Of a stretch of 64,000 nt of DNA, positions 1 to 50,016 are shown one piece after another. Source of the DNA: Microcebus murinus (Eukaryota > Chordata > Mammalia > Primates > Cheirogaleidae); assembly GCF_040939455.1 (NCBI RefSeq), contig NC_134117.1, positions 52,649,001 to 52,713,000 of the forward strand, written 5' to 3'. The notes beneath the pieces are model-generated. The model did not search any database. It saw nothing but the letters and a program-made list of their open reading frames with translations, and was not told the DNA's origin. Positions within the stretch are counted from its first letter, which is position 1. The number at the start of each line of letters is the position of its first letter. The position numbers and the translations under genes were made by a program.

Positions 1-324
1 GGCTCCTAAGATGCTAACGGGTCAGTAGCCTATAAAGCACGGATATGCTGGACAAAGGGATGACTAACACACTAGGTAGGACAGAGCAGGAAGCGTGAGA
101 TTTTATCATGCTACTCAGAATGACATGCAATTTAAAACTTATTAATTGTTTATTTCTGGAATTTTCCATTTAATATTTTCAAACAAAGGTTGATTCAAGT
201 GACTGAAACCATTTAAAGTGAAACAACAGATGGGGGGCACTGCTGTATCTAAGTGTTTTGTGATTATTAAAACCTTTGGAGTTTGCTTTGTTTGTTAAAC
301 TTGCAAAGAAGAGTTAACACTTAC

Positions 325-26115
<25,791 letters not shown>

Positions 26116-26639
26116 GGTGCCGGAGACCAGTCGCCGCCGCCGCCACCGCCACAGAGCCACCAGCCCGCACGCGGCGCCGACTGACAAGGAGAGTCCCACG
26201 CCTGCGCACTGTGAAGACCGGCGCGGCCACCAGGGCGGAGGGCAGCCTTTAACTCGGCTCGCCCTGCGCCCCACCCGGCCGGGCCCCGCCTGCGCGCAGA
26301 CGCACTCGCCCTGCCCGCGCACCCCCCCCACTCACTCTCCCGGGCCCCGCCCCTCGGGCCCCGCCTCCGCGCACCGGCCCCTGGCTGCGAGCCCCGGCCA
26401 CGTGGCTGGCGGCCGGCGCCTCCCGGGGCGGCCCGCGGGCTACGGGCACTGGCGCGGGAGGGCAAATGCGCAGACTCTCGGCTTGGACCAGCCAGGAGTT
26501 GACCGCCGACCTCTCCTCCGTCACGCACACGGGTAGCTCACCTTTGGCCTTCACACACACCCACCTCCCCGCAGAGCAATTCCTTATCTCGGAAGGTGTT
26601 GATAAGCACCGGTCTTAAAGACGAGAATTGCTCGCATCC

Positions 26640-26880
26640 ATTTTAGCATAGTTGAGGCAAATTACTGACACCTCTCATGGCTACCGGTCAGATTCCGGCT
26701 CTGCTTTCTGGTGTATGGCATCGGGCTTTTAACCTCTCTGACTCAGTTTCTCATCCGGGAAACGGAGATAATGATAGTAACCGTGTCACGGTTTGTTGGG
26801 ATGATTAGCTCAGCCTATATGCCAAGAGTAGGAGCAGAGCCTGGCTCGTTGTAAACACTCAGGAAGTGTAATTATTATTC
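26640..26880 (+). repeat. MIR
   Basis: 'ggcttttaacctctctgact', 'cagtttctcatccgggaaac' and 'gagataatgatagtaaccgt' follow the MIR core order, about 0.5 kb upstream of PPA1. Confidence 0.75.
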
Positions 26881-26899
26881 TCAGCCTCCCCAGTGGGGG

Positions 26900-27445
26900 A
26901 GGACTTACCCTGCCCCCTCCCTGCCCAACCCCCTCTGGGTCCTCAGGGACTTAATACGGCAGGTCTGGGAAGGTCCGGGCGTGAGCTCAGTGTCCCTTGA
27001 GGCATTTCTCTCAGCGGTAGGCTCCTCTGAGGTTGTTTTCCTAGTTCTGTTTTGTCATGTCAGGCCAGACCCCAAAAACTAAAGTATGACTGAGGCTATG
27101 GGCAGATATTTGCATCACTTACTTATTCAGTCCTAAATGTGGGGAAAAAAATATATCAAAATCCCAATTACAAGTTAGGAAATTATTATGCACATTTCGA
27201 AGAGTGCCTAGTTTTGTTTTTTTTTTTTAAGTTTTTTGATAGGTACGGTTTCCTTAAATAATACTGTTTTTGTAGGACATTAAAGATAATGTGCCTTAAA
27301 GATATTTTGAGTTAAACTCTTTTTTCAAAACAATGTCTATTGTATAGGATGAGATGTATGAGTATTCAATGAAAACCCAGTAAGATAATTTTCTAGTTAG
27401 TTATAGTGCCCCTCCCTTTGTCTCCATCCAACTCCCAGACCCCAC
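26900..27445. other. intergenic, nothing recognised
   Basis: No gene or repeat could be supported. Composition falls from GC-rich near PPA1 to AT-rich. Confidence 0.45.
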
Positions 27446-27461
27446 TGACACACACTAACTT

Positions 27462-27785
27462 TTTTTTTTTTTTTTTGAGACTGAGTCTCACTTTGTTGCC
27501 CAGGCTAGAGTGCTGGGGCTTCAGCCTAGCTCACAGCAACCTCAAACTCCTGGGCTCAAGCAATCCTCCTGCCTCAGCCTCCCGAGTAGTTGGGACTACA
27601 GGCATGTGCCACCAAGCCCGGCTAATTTTTTCTATATATATTAGTTGGCCAATTAATTTCTGTTTATAGTAGAGACGGAGTCTCGCTCTTGCTCAGGCTG
27701 GTTTCGAACTCCTGACCTTGAGCAATCCGCCCACCTCGGCCTCCCAGAGTTCTAGGATTACAGGCGTGAGCCACCACGCCCGGCC
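27462..27785 (-). mobile_element. lemur-type Alu with TSD
   Basis: Minus-strand Alu flanked by CACACACTAACTT (left copy ends at 27461, right copy 27786-27798). Confidence 0.93.
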
Positions 27786-27799
27786 CACACACTAACTTG

Positions 27800-28730
27800 T
27801 ACAAGGCTTTGATTCACTGACCTCTTGAACGTTACACTATACTGTTGTGCTGTAGTTAGAATACAAGGGCAGACAAAAAACCAGTGGAGCAGTAGTTTAG
27901 TCAATAATACTATGTAGGCCTGAAAACTGAAAACATATTTGCTGAGTGAATACTAAGTAGGATCAAGTCTGGAGAATTTTTTAAAGGAATGCTCTTTTGA
28001 TTGAACTGCTCTGTCATTTTTCTGCCTTTGGGCAGACAGAACCAATTTTCTTGGAAAAACCCAGAATCCACTTATGAACAGACAGAAATGATGCAATAAT
28101 GTGTTACGCACACTTTCCCTTTTGCCTCCTGCCAGCTCAGAGCAAGATAATAAAGTCTAACTGAGCTTTGGACTTGCACACTAGCTCTTGTTTCATCAAA
28201 TGTATTCAGAAAACCAATCGACTCCAATCCCAGTAAAACATCCAGCCCTGGTGCCTTGAAACTTTCCCTTGCAGGCAAGTGTACTGAGAGACCGTGCTCT
28301 ATTTTTCATGTCTACCTAGGGCCTAACACAGTACCTGGCCTGCAGTAGATGTTCAGTGAATCTTTGCTGGACCAATGGTTGGAGGAATTAATGACAAGGA
28401 GGGGAAGATACCTTCTTAAGTGTATTAGGTTGACAAAGGAGGAGTGCATCTGCTCTCAAACATTATCTTTCTTGCTCTGTAACCAAGTCCAGTGACACTT
28501 GTCAGTCCATATCTGTCCCTTTTGCTGAGGGTGACCCTATTGGATATCTCCAATTCTTGATGCTCTCTCTTCTTTGGATTATGAGAAGATTCTCTTCTGA
28601 TGTTCTTCCTACTTCTCTGGCTTTCTTCTCGTGTTCTCTCTCTTTCTTTAGAGATACCCTCTGTCTAGGTTATTTATATCTTTGGCATCCACTACCAACT
28701 ATAGGTCCTATAACATGAAAACTTTCAAAT
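27800..28730. other. intergenic, no gene; L2 scrap near 28320-28390
   Basis: Only a short L2-like phrase ('gtacctggcctgcagtagat') is recognisable. The ORF at 28072-28278 has no family features. Confidence 0.45.
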
Positions 28731-28739
28731 CTATAACTA

Positions 28740-28858
28740 AGTTTTATTTAACACTTACTGTAGTCATGCTCTGTGCTAGGTGGTAGGGATGTAGCTCCAC
28801 AGGCCCTTACAGAACTTATGGTCTAGAGGGAAGACAGGCTTAAACAAATAATAGAGAT
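28740..28858 (+). repeat. L2 3'-end fragment
   Basis: 'catgctctgtgctaggtggt' then 'acagaacttatggtctagag' follows the L2 3'-end order. Confidence 0.65.
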
Positions 28859-28865
28859 AAATTTA

Positions 28866-29206
28866 GGCCAGGCGCCTTGGCTCACGCCTGTAATCCTAGC
28901 ACTCTGGGAGGCCGAGGTAGGCGGATCGTTTGAGCTCAGGAGTTGGAGACCAGTCTGAGCAAGAGGGAGACCAGGTCTCTACTAAAAATAGAAAGAGATT
29001 AATTGGCCAACTAAAAATATATAGAAAAAATTAGCCAGGCATGGTGGCACATGCCTGTAGTCCCAGCTACTTGGGAGGCTGAGGCAGGAGGATTGCTTGA
29101 GCCAGGAGTTTGAGGTTGCTGTGAGCTAGGCTGATGCCACGGCACTCTAGCCCAGGCAACAGAGTGAGACCCTGTCTCAAAAACAAAAACAAAAAAAAAA
29201 AAAAAC
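28866..29206 (+). mobile_element. lemur-type Alu
   Basis: GGCCAGGCGCCTTGGCTCAC start, lemur linker, A-rich tail. No clear duplication. Confidence 0.9.
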
Positions 29207-29296
29207 AGTTAAATTGGAAATTTCTGTGACTTGAAACCAAAATATCTTGCCAATGAGTGGATGTATCCTCCTATTACAGGGAAAAGAGTGAATAAT

Positions 29297-29427
29297 TGTA
29301 TAGGTCAGGTGGCTCACACCTGTAATCCCAGCACTTTGGGAGGCTGAAACAGAAGAATTGCCTGAGGTTAGCAGTTTAAAGCCAGCCTGGGCAACATAGC
29401 AAGACCCCATCTCTAAAAAAAAAAAAA
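29297..29427 (+). mobile_element. free left Alu monomer (FLAM-like) with TSD
   Basis: A single arm from 'ggtcaggtggctcacacctg' to the A tail at about 29414-29427, with AGTGAATA on both sides. Confidence 0.8.
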
Positions 29428-29951
29428 GTGAATAAATAGGAAACAATAATACAATCTTGTACAACTCTGACAAGGAGCTTGAGACACCTAGTCTATAGGG
29501 GTTAGCTCCCCTGCCCACCTGTGGCACAACAAATACAGCTGAGCAAGGGAAGGGAGTAAAGAATGGGTATGACAACAGGGGCTTAGGATAGCAATAAAGT
29601 TGGATGAGAAGGCAGCTTGAAGTTGCATTTGCATAGTCCATTATATAAGACAGAAAAAACAAGTTTCCAGACTTGTCAATGACAAATAGTGAAGAGGATC
29701 TTGTAGAGCTTATGAGGAACTGAGGGAGACTAAAGTCTAAGTTGAGGAGCCTGGTGGGTGGTTAGATGTGAGGCCTGGAACTCAGAAGAGAAAGGTTGGC
29801 TGGAGCCATTGATTTGGGGAGTTGAAGCCATAGAAGAAAATGAGATCACCTAGGGGAAATCTGTGGGGTAAAAAGAGCAGAGGGAGGGCCTGGAACAGAA
29901 CCCCAGGGAATCTCAATATTCCAGGGATGGATGGCAGAAGAGGAGCCAACA

Positions 29952-30290
<339 letters not shown>

Positions 30291-30362
30291 AAGAAGAGGT
30301 GCCAACAAAGGGGTCTGAGAAGGAATGCCAGAGAGATGATAGGAGATAAAACTGGGCAGTAT

Positions 30363-30755
<393 letters not shown>

Positions 30756-31084
30756 TCAACCCTTATATATAGCTGCCTTCTAGACTGCTCTGCTTGGCTG
30801 GTCCACAAGCATCTCACATTCACAAAGTCCAAGAATGAGCTCACCCTCTCTCTAGTGAGTCTCCTCTGTCAGTTAGTGATGCCATATCTGCCCAGTCAGC
30901 GAATCCGGAAGTTCCTCTAGCTCCTCCTGGTTGACCTCTGCAACAGCCACTGGTGGTTGCCCACCCAGCACCTGTTCACTCTCCCTTCTTTCTAACAGAA
31001 TTCTGTTCAGACATACATCCACCTGCCCCTGTATGTCCATGTGCTTCAAAGGACTCAGTGCCAGCCTCCGCCCCAGGGGAAGAT

Positions 31085-31510
31085 CCTGATTAGTCTAAAT
31101 TAATTATGGTGGTTCCATTCATTGTGCCTGTGACTGGTTTGCTCATGGGTATATGACATGGTTCTGGCCAAAGCAATGTGAAGAGAGTGTGACAGAGACC
31201 TGGGAGAGGTTCTCTTGCTTCTGTGAGTGATACACAGCTCTTCTGTTGGACATTGTCATGGGACTGGCCAACCACTGCCTTCCAACCTGGAGGAGAGGTA
31301 GCCTGTAGGTAATATTGATAGACCTACAAGGAAGATGCAGAGTGGAAATCCCTTAACTGTTGATGATGTCATTGAACTGCTGAATTAACTGGCCCTGGAG
31401 CTTCCCTGCCTCAGGTCTTCTTGTTATGTAAGATAATAAATTGACTTTGTCGTTGTGTTTAGACCAGGGTGATTCAGAGTATTCTGTTTCTTACAGCTGA
31501 AAAACATTCG
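31085..31510. repeat. ancient interspersed repeat, family unresolved
   Basis: The phrases 'ctggccaaagcaatgtgaag' and 'cttcttgttatgtaagataa' recur in mammalian genomes as an old LTR/DNA-type repeat. A related block follows at about 31640-32090. No coding sequence. Confidence 0.4.
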
Positions 31511-31639
31511 AAGGGATACAACTTCTCAATAGTCTTTCACCCTCTCCCCCAGACTAATGAGATTGGATGTTGACTCTAGTTCCAGGATAGGCCTTAATTT
31601 GCCTAAATCAGTCATTGTAATCTCATCTCATTAACTGTT

Positions 31640-32090
31640 CAGGAACCCTGTCCCAGAACATGGGATTCAGAACGTGGCATTGCCCTGGCCATAGGGGTTG
31701 GTTCAGTAACGGGTACCTGACCCAATCTGAGCCATTAAGAGTTGCTCCTTCCTTCTGCTCTTAGGGAAGGTCATGACAATAGAGATTCCTAGCTCCTCTC
31801 CCACCCCTCTCTCTCCTTCTCTCTCTGTCTCGATGTAAACAGGAAAGCATGTAGCTCAGATTGCTGATGGCTTCTCTACACCGAGGGAAGCAGACTCAGG
31901 AAGAAGTTCACATCATAGATGGTAAAGAAGAGGAATGGCAGTAACCTGGGTCTTAGGTGACACTGTTGAGCCCCTGGAGCAACCAGTCCTCTCTGCACTT
32001 GGCTGATATGTTAGCCATTGTATCCTTTTTAGTTTTAGCTAGTTTGAGTCGAGCTTCTGTTAGGGGCAACTAAAAGCATCATAGAAGATG
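31640..32090. repeat. ancient interspersed repeat, related to previous
   Basis: 'gacccaatctgagccattaa' and 'gttgagcccctggagcaacc' resemble the same old repeat type. The family was not resolved by eye. Confidence 0.4.
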
Positions 32091-32159
32091 ACCCATCCCC
32101 CAGCATGCTACTGGACCAGGTAACGCTGAACTGATTTCTCAGACATCTCTAGAACTTGT

Positions 32160-32570
32160 TGCCCCTTCTCATCCCTACTTCCTAGCCAATCTCAGATTTC
32201 CCACCTGTATTCCTGCAAATACCTCCTACTTTACTGGCCTCCAGCTCCATCTCCCTCCCTCCCTCTCTCTCTACATGCTGCCAACATGAGCTCTAAAAGA
32301 TGAAGTTCTGAGTGCATCACTCCCCTGCTTCAAACCCTCCTCTCTATGTGGTTGTCTCTAACTTGTTCTTTAGGACTTTTTCAAGCTTCTTCTGGGAACC
32401 TTTTATTGACATCCCTCAGGCTGTTCTCTGACTTCTTTGGCCAACCGTGGTACCCCCATTGTAGAAAGCACCATGCCAACCACATTATGATTTTTCTCTA
32501 TTCTGTCTCTGCTCACTGGTCTGTGGTGTGGTCCTGTGACTCAACAGACACTAAGTTTGTTGACTGAATA
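32160..32570 (+). repeat. L2 fragment
   Basis: 'ttactggcctccagctccat', 'catcactcccctgcttcaaa' and 'ctgttctctgacttctttgg' follow L2 ORF2-end/3' UTR order. The 73-codon ORF inside is L2 debris. Confidence 0.65.
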
Positions 32571-32639
32571 CAAACTTAAGTTTCATCTAAACTGTCTCAT
32601 GTACTTATAAATGGGGAGTTAACCAAACAGGTAATTTGT

Positions 32640-32800
32640 TATAGTGTTAAGAACACTGGACTACAGTCCACAAAGCCTGAAATTTTGTATTGCTGTTAAC
32701 ACTTATGAGCTATAGGGACCTAAATCATGTGCCTTAACCTCCACACAACTCAATTTCCCACCTGCAAAATGGAAATACTGCAGTTATGTTGGTGGTAACA
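32640..32800 (+). repeat. MIR
   Basis: 'gaacactggactacagtcca' then 'ccttaacctccacacaactc' and 'tcccacctgcaaaatggaaa' follow MIR order. Confidence 0.6.
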
Positions 32801-33724
32801 TAAACTACTGTCTACCTCTGTTGAAGGGATAGATATTTTGCCTGAAAACTTTTCATTCACAGTGAAAAAGCAAAAAGGGAAAAGTTATTAATGCAATGGA
32901 AAGTAAAACATAAACACCAAACTCTTTTATAATGAGTTTATTTTCTATAATTTATAGCGTAGGTAATGGGATCATTTTGCAAAGACAGGGCCTAGAGGAG
33001 AATAAAGGAGGTGATTATGATCATTAGAGGTGGCTTCAAGGGACCAACAGATAGCACTATGGACAAACAGAATACATAACACAAAATGCTTTTCTTTGGG
33101 GGCAGTCAAAACACATAAATGTAGGTTGCTCAGTCACTAAAACAGATTGACTTGGCTGTTCTAACTGCCACACAGAAAGGAAGACAGAGAGGGTGATGGG
33201 GGAGAGTGATTGCTCCTCAAACAGAGAGTGATTTAACACCACCACTGGCTATGTGACAGATAAACTAATTTGCCCAAATCACTAAGCTTGGGTTTTTCCA
33301 TCCACATTAATTTGGTTGCTTGCACATGACAACAGCATCATTTGTTGATGACAGGATTCAAAGACCTGGGCATTGCAGCTAGCAAGAGAACACAAACAAC
33401 TCAAGGCAGGACACTACAGCCAGTTCAGCAGCTTTAGCTCCTTCAGTGACCACAAGGGCAGGGGAGCCCGTGGCTGCCTTCAGGGCTTGATGTGGTGTTG
33501 GATCAAACTATTAATACATTTAAACCTTTTACCTAAACTTCTGGTATTCCTTCCATCTCAAATCTTTGGAAGCCATTGAATGTGATGGAAATGTGGTCTT
33601 GTGGCCAAAATAGCAGTCTGGAGCCTGTGGCTGGCTGGTTTTATTTTTAGGATTATAGGAGACCTCCATCAAGCCTCTTTCTTTTATTCTGAACCTCAGT
33701 TTCCCACATGTAGGAAGGAGAGGC

Positions 33725-33890
33725 CACAGCAACTTGGGCAGTGGCAGAAACCTGGGCTTCATTGTCAAATGGGCCAAGATTTGAGCCTCAGCTTCAGCAC
33801 CTCCTAGTTATATGACTTTTAGTAAGTTACTTCTTTGAGGCTTGCTTTTCCCATCTACAATATAGGAATAATAATAAATACCTGCTTATT
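33725..33890 (+). repeat. MIR
   Basis: 'gggccaagatttgagcctca', 'ttactagc'-like 'tcctagttatatgactttta' and 'aataataataaatacctgct' follow MIR order. Confidence 0.75.
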
Positions 33891-33894
33891 TCAT

Positions 33895-34110
33895 GACTTC
33901 ATTCATTCAACATCGACTGAGTGCCTCCTATGCACCAGGCAATATCCTAGCTCTAAGCCCACGAAGGTAAGTGAAATAGACATAGCTCCTGTCCTCACAG
34001 AGCTTAGGGTCCATTGCGAGAAATAAGCATTAATGACAGACACAAAGCACTTAGTACTATGCCTGGCTTTTAACAGGTACTGAATGAGTGTTTTGAGTTG
34101 ACCAGAAATT
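33895..34110 (+). repeat. L2 fragment
   Basis: 'cgactgagtgcctcctatgc' and 'tcctcacagagcttagggtc' are L2 3'-end phrases. Confidence 0.65.
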
Positions 34111-34169
34111 TAATTATTGAAATCCACTAGCATTTTGATATACATTAATTCCATTTTCATTGATCCCAT

Positions 34170-34360
34170 TCCTAACTCAGGGCCTTGGCACATGTTGCTT
34201 TGTCTGGGTTCATTCCTCAGCTATTCACATGGCTCCCTCTCTCACTTTTTCATATCTGTATTCAAATGTCACCTCCTCAGAGGGGCCACACCTAACCCCC
34301 TATTGAAGTAGCCCTCTCACCTTTATCACACTATATCCTCTTATCTTGCTTTAAACACAT
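34170..34360 (+). repeat. L2 fragment
   Basis: 'cagggccttggcacatgttg' and 'aatgtcacctcctcagaggg' match L2. Confidence 0.65.
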
Positions 34361-34489
34361 TCTTGATAGGTTTAAAAAAACATCTATTCATGATACATAC
34401 CTCTTAGATTTAGGGCAAATTTTTGTGCAAAAATCTCTATCGTATTTTTAAAAGGTAGATTCGAAGACACTTTACAATAAAAAATATAA

Positions 34490-35550
<1,061 letters not shown>

Positions 35551-35559
35551 TTAAATATA

Positions 35560-36640
35560 TAGATACTTATGCATAGAGAACGACTCTATACTTATCTCTC
35601 ATGGTGGGATTGGGGTGCTTTTCATTTTCTTGTCTTTGCAGAGAGAGAAAAAACACAATAAAATGCCATAAACATAAATAATTGGGTTATTCAACAAGGA
35701 ATCTCTTGTCGATTCAACATTGTTTGCTTGTAATGCAGCCATTTGGGTCACCTCGTTCTCATCTGTCTTTCCTCAGTGGCACTTATGAGGGGTGAGCTGA
35801 GGAAACGGATGCAATAAGGTACAGAGCTTAATAGCAATGCCTTGTCCATCCAGCCCTCGGTTTGGCTCTGACCTTGATTTTTGGATGAATACACAGTAGA
35901 CTAATGGTAGGGGACTCTCATCCTACTTTGCCAACCCCGCCTTCCATTCCAACCCAGATCAACTCATGCGTCCTCCAGGCCCCAGAGAAAGTCTTCAGCA
36001 CAGGGCTGGGCAGACTGTGGTTTGTGGGGTCCAGGCTGGGCACCCGCCTCTGGCTCACATTGGTCTGCTGGGTGCTGCGTGGTCTTGGTGAAGTCAAGAG
36101 GCCATTCATCAGTGGAGACCCGCGATGAGAACAACTGCTCATGCTACACACAGCCGGACACGGAGTCTCTCCAAGAGCCCCTCTGGGGGGGGGTACTCAG
36201 TGTCAACAGGCCTCTGGCCCTTTTCCCCTATCACACACATCCAGTTCATCTCCTAACTTTCCACTTGCGAAAGGGCAGTCACCTTAAGAGACCTCGCCAA
36301 CCCGTAGGCAGAGGATGGCACACCAGAAGTCCACATTGCTTGCACTAGAATGCCATGGCTGCACGAGGCCCCCGACAGGGTCCACGTGTCAGGACACAGG
36401 AATCCAGTGAGGATAATAGAGCTATAATTATAAAAAATAGCTTCATAAAAATATCCCATGTGGAGGTAATACACAATTTTATAGCCACTCTACTCAAGAA
36501 GTATAGCCCAGCAGAGAGGCTCAGAGCAGTTGGGGTGGGCACAAGGGAGTCACTGCTATCCTTGAGCCTCTGCTTTGTCACCCACAAATGATAAGTTGGG
36601 AGAGACCCCAAGTTCCCAACTTTGGGTCTCTGTCCTCAGG
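35560..36640. other. intergenic, nothing recognised
   Basis: Overlapping ORFs near 35904-36611 on both strands lack any family motif or splice support. No repeat was recognised. Confidence 0.45.
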
Positions 36641-37440
36641 GTTCACACAGGCACTATTTTCAGGAACTACTTTTAGTTACCTAAAAATTCCATTCATTAC
36701 TCACAATAGCCAAAAGGTGAAAAAACCCAAGTGTCCATTGACAGATGAATGGATAAGCAAAATGTCCATACAATGGAATATTATTCAGCCTTTGAAAGCA
36801 AGGAAATAATTTTAGACATAGGGTCTCTCCTTGTCACCTAGGCTAGTGTGCAGTGGTGTGATCATAGCTCAAGCAATTACCCTCCTGCCTCAGCCTCCTG
36901 AGTAGCTGGGACTACAGGTATACACCACCACACCCAGCTGATTAAAATTTTTTGTAGAGATGGGGTCTCACCATGTTGCCTAGGCTGGTCTCAAGCTCCT
37001 GGGCTCAAGCGATCCTCTTGCTGTGGCTTCCCAAAACACAGGGATTACAGGTGTGAGCCACTGCACCCATCTCTGAGGGTGGAAATTCTGACACATGCTA
37101 CAACATGGATGAACCTTGAATACATCATGCTAAGTGAAATAAACTAGTCACAAAATAAGAAATACTGCATGATTCCCCATGTGTATGAGGTACCTGGAGT
37201 AGTCAAAATCAGAGACAGAAAGTAGAATGGTGGGCACCAGGGGCTGGCAGGAAGGGGAGTGGGGTGATACTGTTTAATGAGTACGGAGTTGCAGTTGGAA
37301 TGATAAAAAAGTTCTGGAAATGGATAGTGGTAATGGTTACACAACAACGTGAATGTATTTAATGCCACGGACCTGTACACTTAAAAATGGTTAAAATGGT
37401 CAATTTTATGTTGTGTATATTTTATTATATCCACAAAGAA
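36640..37440 (+). mobile_element. L1 3' end, split by an Alu
   Basis: 'cccaagtgtccattgacaga', 'ggaatattattcagcctttg', then after the Alu 'gacacatgctacaacatgga' and 'gggcaccaggggctggcagg'. Classic L1 3' order. Confidence 0.85.
36807..37073 (-). mobile_element. Alu (J-like) inside L1
   Basis: Minus-strand Alu from 'catagggtctctccttgtca' to 'gagccactgcacccatctct', interrupting the L1. Confidence 0.85.
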
Positions 37441-37549
37441 ACAGACTTACTCCCCACATACCCACGAGGCCTCACTACTTCATTAAAGCATCGGGTCATG
37501 CCTTCATTCAGATGAAGTCTCTGAATGGGCAGGTACAGCCTGATTGATT

Positions 37550-37874
37550 TTTTTTTTTTTTTTGAGACATAGTCTCACACTGTTGCCCAGGCTAGAGTGC
37601 TGTGGCGTCAGCCTCACTCACAGCAACCTCAAACTCCTGCGCTCAAGCAATCCTCTGCCTCAGCCTCCCTAGTAGTTGGGACTACAGGCATGTGCTACCA
37701 TGCCCGGCTAATTTTTTTTCCTCTATATTTTTAGTTGTCCAGCTAATTTCCTTAGCTGTAGAGACAGGGTCTCGCTCTTGTTCAGGCTAGTCTCGAACTC
37801 CTGAGCTCAAGGGATCAGCCCGCCTTGGCCTCCCAGAGTGCTAGGATTATAGGCGTGAGCCACCACGCCCGGCT
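37550..37874 (-). mobile_element. lemur-type Alu
   Basis: Minus-strand Alu with a T run. CTGATTTTTTT-like sequence lies on both sides. Confidence 0.9.
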
Positions 37875-37989
37875 CTGATTTTTTTAAAAGAAATAAAAAT
37901 AACAGCAAAATATCTGAATTGTGACCTATGCAGTTTTTTTGGCAGTTATCACCTTTCAAAGCATGGCATCTTTGGGGGTAATTAAACAA

Positions 37990-39830
37990 AGGGGCATGAT
38001 GGAAAGGTTGGCTTGGGTGAGTGCCTTGGTCCTATCCCAGTCCCCCCACCCCCAAAGCCTGTGACTTTGTGCCGCGGGAGTCCATGCTAAAGGAGAAACA
38101 CACTCCAGAGGAGAGAACAGATGGTGTCTTCAGACAACTCCTACCCAGCCACAGGGACAGGCATTTTAGGTTTGAGATAGTCCTTTTTCTAGCCTATATT
38201 TGGAGCCTAGAGTCAGAATTCTTCCCTATTCCCTATTCTAAATAGCTGGGAACACTCGGGCCTACGTGACACATGACACTGATACAGCACCAGAAAGGCG
38301 TGGCACCAGCTAATACCACTGAGGGGCAGGATGGCAACCCTCTCTGAGACCCTCATCCATCACCCCAGACTCCTGAAAGAGGACAGTGTCATAATAGACC
38401 TTGGCAGCCTGCTCAGCACACGGGTATAGACAATATACACAGAACAGCTCAGGGTGGAAATTACAAGAGTAAACACAAAAGACTCTCATTTCCCAGACCA
38501 AGAGCCTGGGCGGCAGGATTCTGGGCCTATGAGTGTTCTGATTCACCATTAGGCAAAAAACTTTTGGGGGCATTTCCAGCTCTCCTCCCCGCCATGCCCA
38601 CCTTCCTTGAAAAGCAGCATGCAGCGTGGGAAGAACAGACCACAAATCTAATCCAAATCCTGCCCCTCGGTGGCCCTGTGACCTTGGCACTCAGTTACTT
38701 TGTGAAATGGCAAGAACAACACCTCTTTCAATCTCATTAGTATGGATCAAATGAGACAGTGTCTGGGGATATGCTTGGAGAATGTATTGTGCTACTGCTT
38801 TGGAATTTTCTTCTGCTCCTGTACTTGGAACTTAAACAGGGCTGTCATTGTGTGTCAATTAAGGAAACAATCAGAGCCTCAGAGCCCTGACCCCTGGAAA
38901 TGTTTCTTTTTTGTTCACTAAATGTTTAGCAGCACAATAATTTCTACAGAGGTGAGGAGGAAAATGTCCAGTTAACTGCAGATGACTGGGGCTGTGCAAG
39001 GATCACACAAGGCGATCCCATTTTCTCCCATCTCCTGGAGAGAAGCCTCATTTCTTTAAGGTGATGCAGGTTTGCTGGATGAAAGAGCAAATCAGGGATC
39101 ACCTGGTCCCCATCCTCTTTTGGGTACACGAGTTATCCGCACTGGGGGAGTGTTTAGTGTGTGTCTTTCACGAATCCCCAGAGGGCACCCTGGCTACAGC
39201 TTTGGTTGGCGGTCTTCTCCCTCTTGGTGATCTTCTCCTTCGCAGGGAGCCTGGAGGGGAGAGGCCTTGGGGAAGGCTTTGTACTTGCAGCTCCAGTGAG
39301 CAAATGCGTTTCCAAAGGCGAGACGCCGGTACTCTGCTTTCCCTTCCTCCTTGTCCATGAGTCAATAAACAGACACCTCCATATGGCCTTGCAGCTGCCT
39401 GTCACATGGTGAGTTCTTGCCACGGCCTGGGTGGTGAAGGTGGGAGGGAGTCCCCTCCTCCCTTCTCTAGCTCAGACCCAGAGCGCAAGGCCTAGATGAC
39501 CCTGCAGCTGAAGCAGGGTTCCCCAGGATTCCTTCTGAAGCTGCTCAGCTGTGACAGCCTGGAAGAGAATGGCCCTGGACTTTTCTTGGAACAAAGGAGA
39601 CAAATCAACATATTAAAGCTGGCAGGAGGGGCACACCTTGTCCTCCTAGGAAAGGGACAAGGGGAGGGGCTTTGGTAACAGAACAAAAGAGACCCCACCG
39701 CATGGACACAAAGCATCAAAGGACAGGTGGGCTTTGTTTTTAAACTCTTCCCAGCTGCCTCACCAGGATCTACACAGTTCACTATGCTCTACCTTAACGG
39801 GCCCTTTTGGAGCCAGCTGGAGATGGCAGA
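37990..39830. other. intergenic, no supported gene; probable MIR at 38650-38800
   Basis: The region is 0.4-2.2 kb downstream of the NPFFR1 stop and may hold part of its 3' UTR. No confident polyadenylation site was found. The 'ccaaatcctgcccctcggtg' to 'caaatgagacagtgtctggg' phrase is MIR-like. ORFs of 60-126 codons on both strands lack family features. Confidence 0.4.
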
Positions 39831-40060
39831 AACCAGACAGGAGTTAGTCTCACAGGCTCGCATGAGATTCCAGCTAAAGACCTTGGGCTCCTCACCTCGC
39901 CTCTCCAGGCTTGTTTTTGCATCTGTAGAAGGGGAATAAGAAAACCTATTTCCATTCCATAGAGGCAGTACTAATAAAAAAAAAAAAAAAAAAAAAAAGA
40001 AAACCTATTTCCAAAGCATTCAGTGAATCTAATGAGATGATGTTTGTCTACCACACAGAA
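39830..40060 (+). repeat. MIR (host of the retro-insertion)
   Basis: 'gattccagctaaagaccttg', 'gcatctgtagaaggggaata' and 'tctaatgagatgatg' follow MIR order. It is split by the poly(A) insertion. Confidence 0.55.
39955..39996 (+). mobile_element. very short poly(A) retro-insertion with 17-bp TSD
   Basis: A ~21-nt body (TTCCATAGAGGCAGTACTAAT) followed by about 20 A. It sits between two identical copies of AAGAAAACCTATTTCCA (39938-39954 and 39997-40013). This is the signature of L1-mediated target-primed integration of a severely truncated RNA. The source RNA was not identified. Confidence 0.75.
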
Positions 40061-40243
40061 GGGACACGCCAGAGAGTCCTCCGCCTATCTGCCTCTATCT
40101 GAGGGTGAAGGTGTCCCCAGCGGCTGCCCGCTGCCTTATTTTGGAGAGGGACGCACCATGCATCCTTTTCTCTAACCCCACACCACACTGCTATCGCGTC
40201 CAGGTGTTGCCTGCCCGCTCAGGCCTGCCCTCCCTGGACCACG

Positions 40244-50016
<9,773 letters not shown>

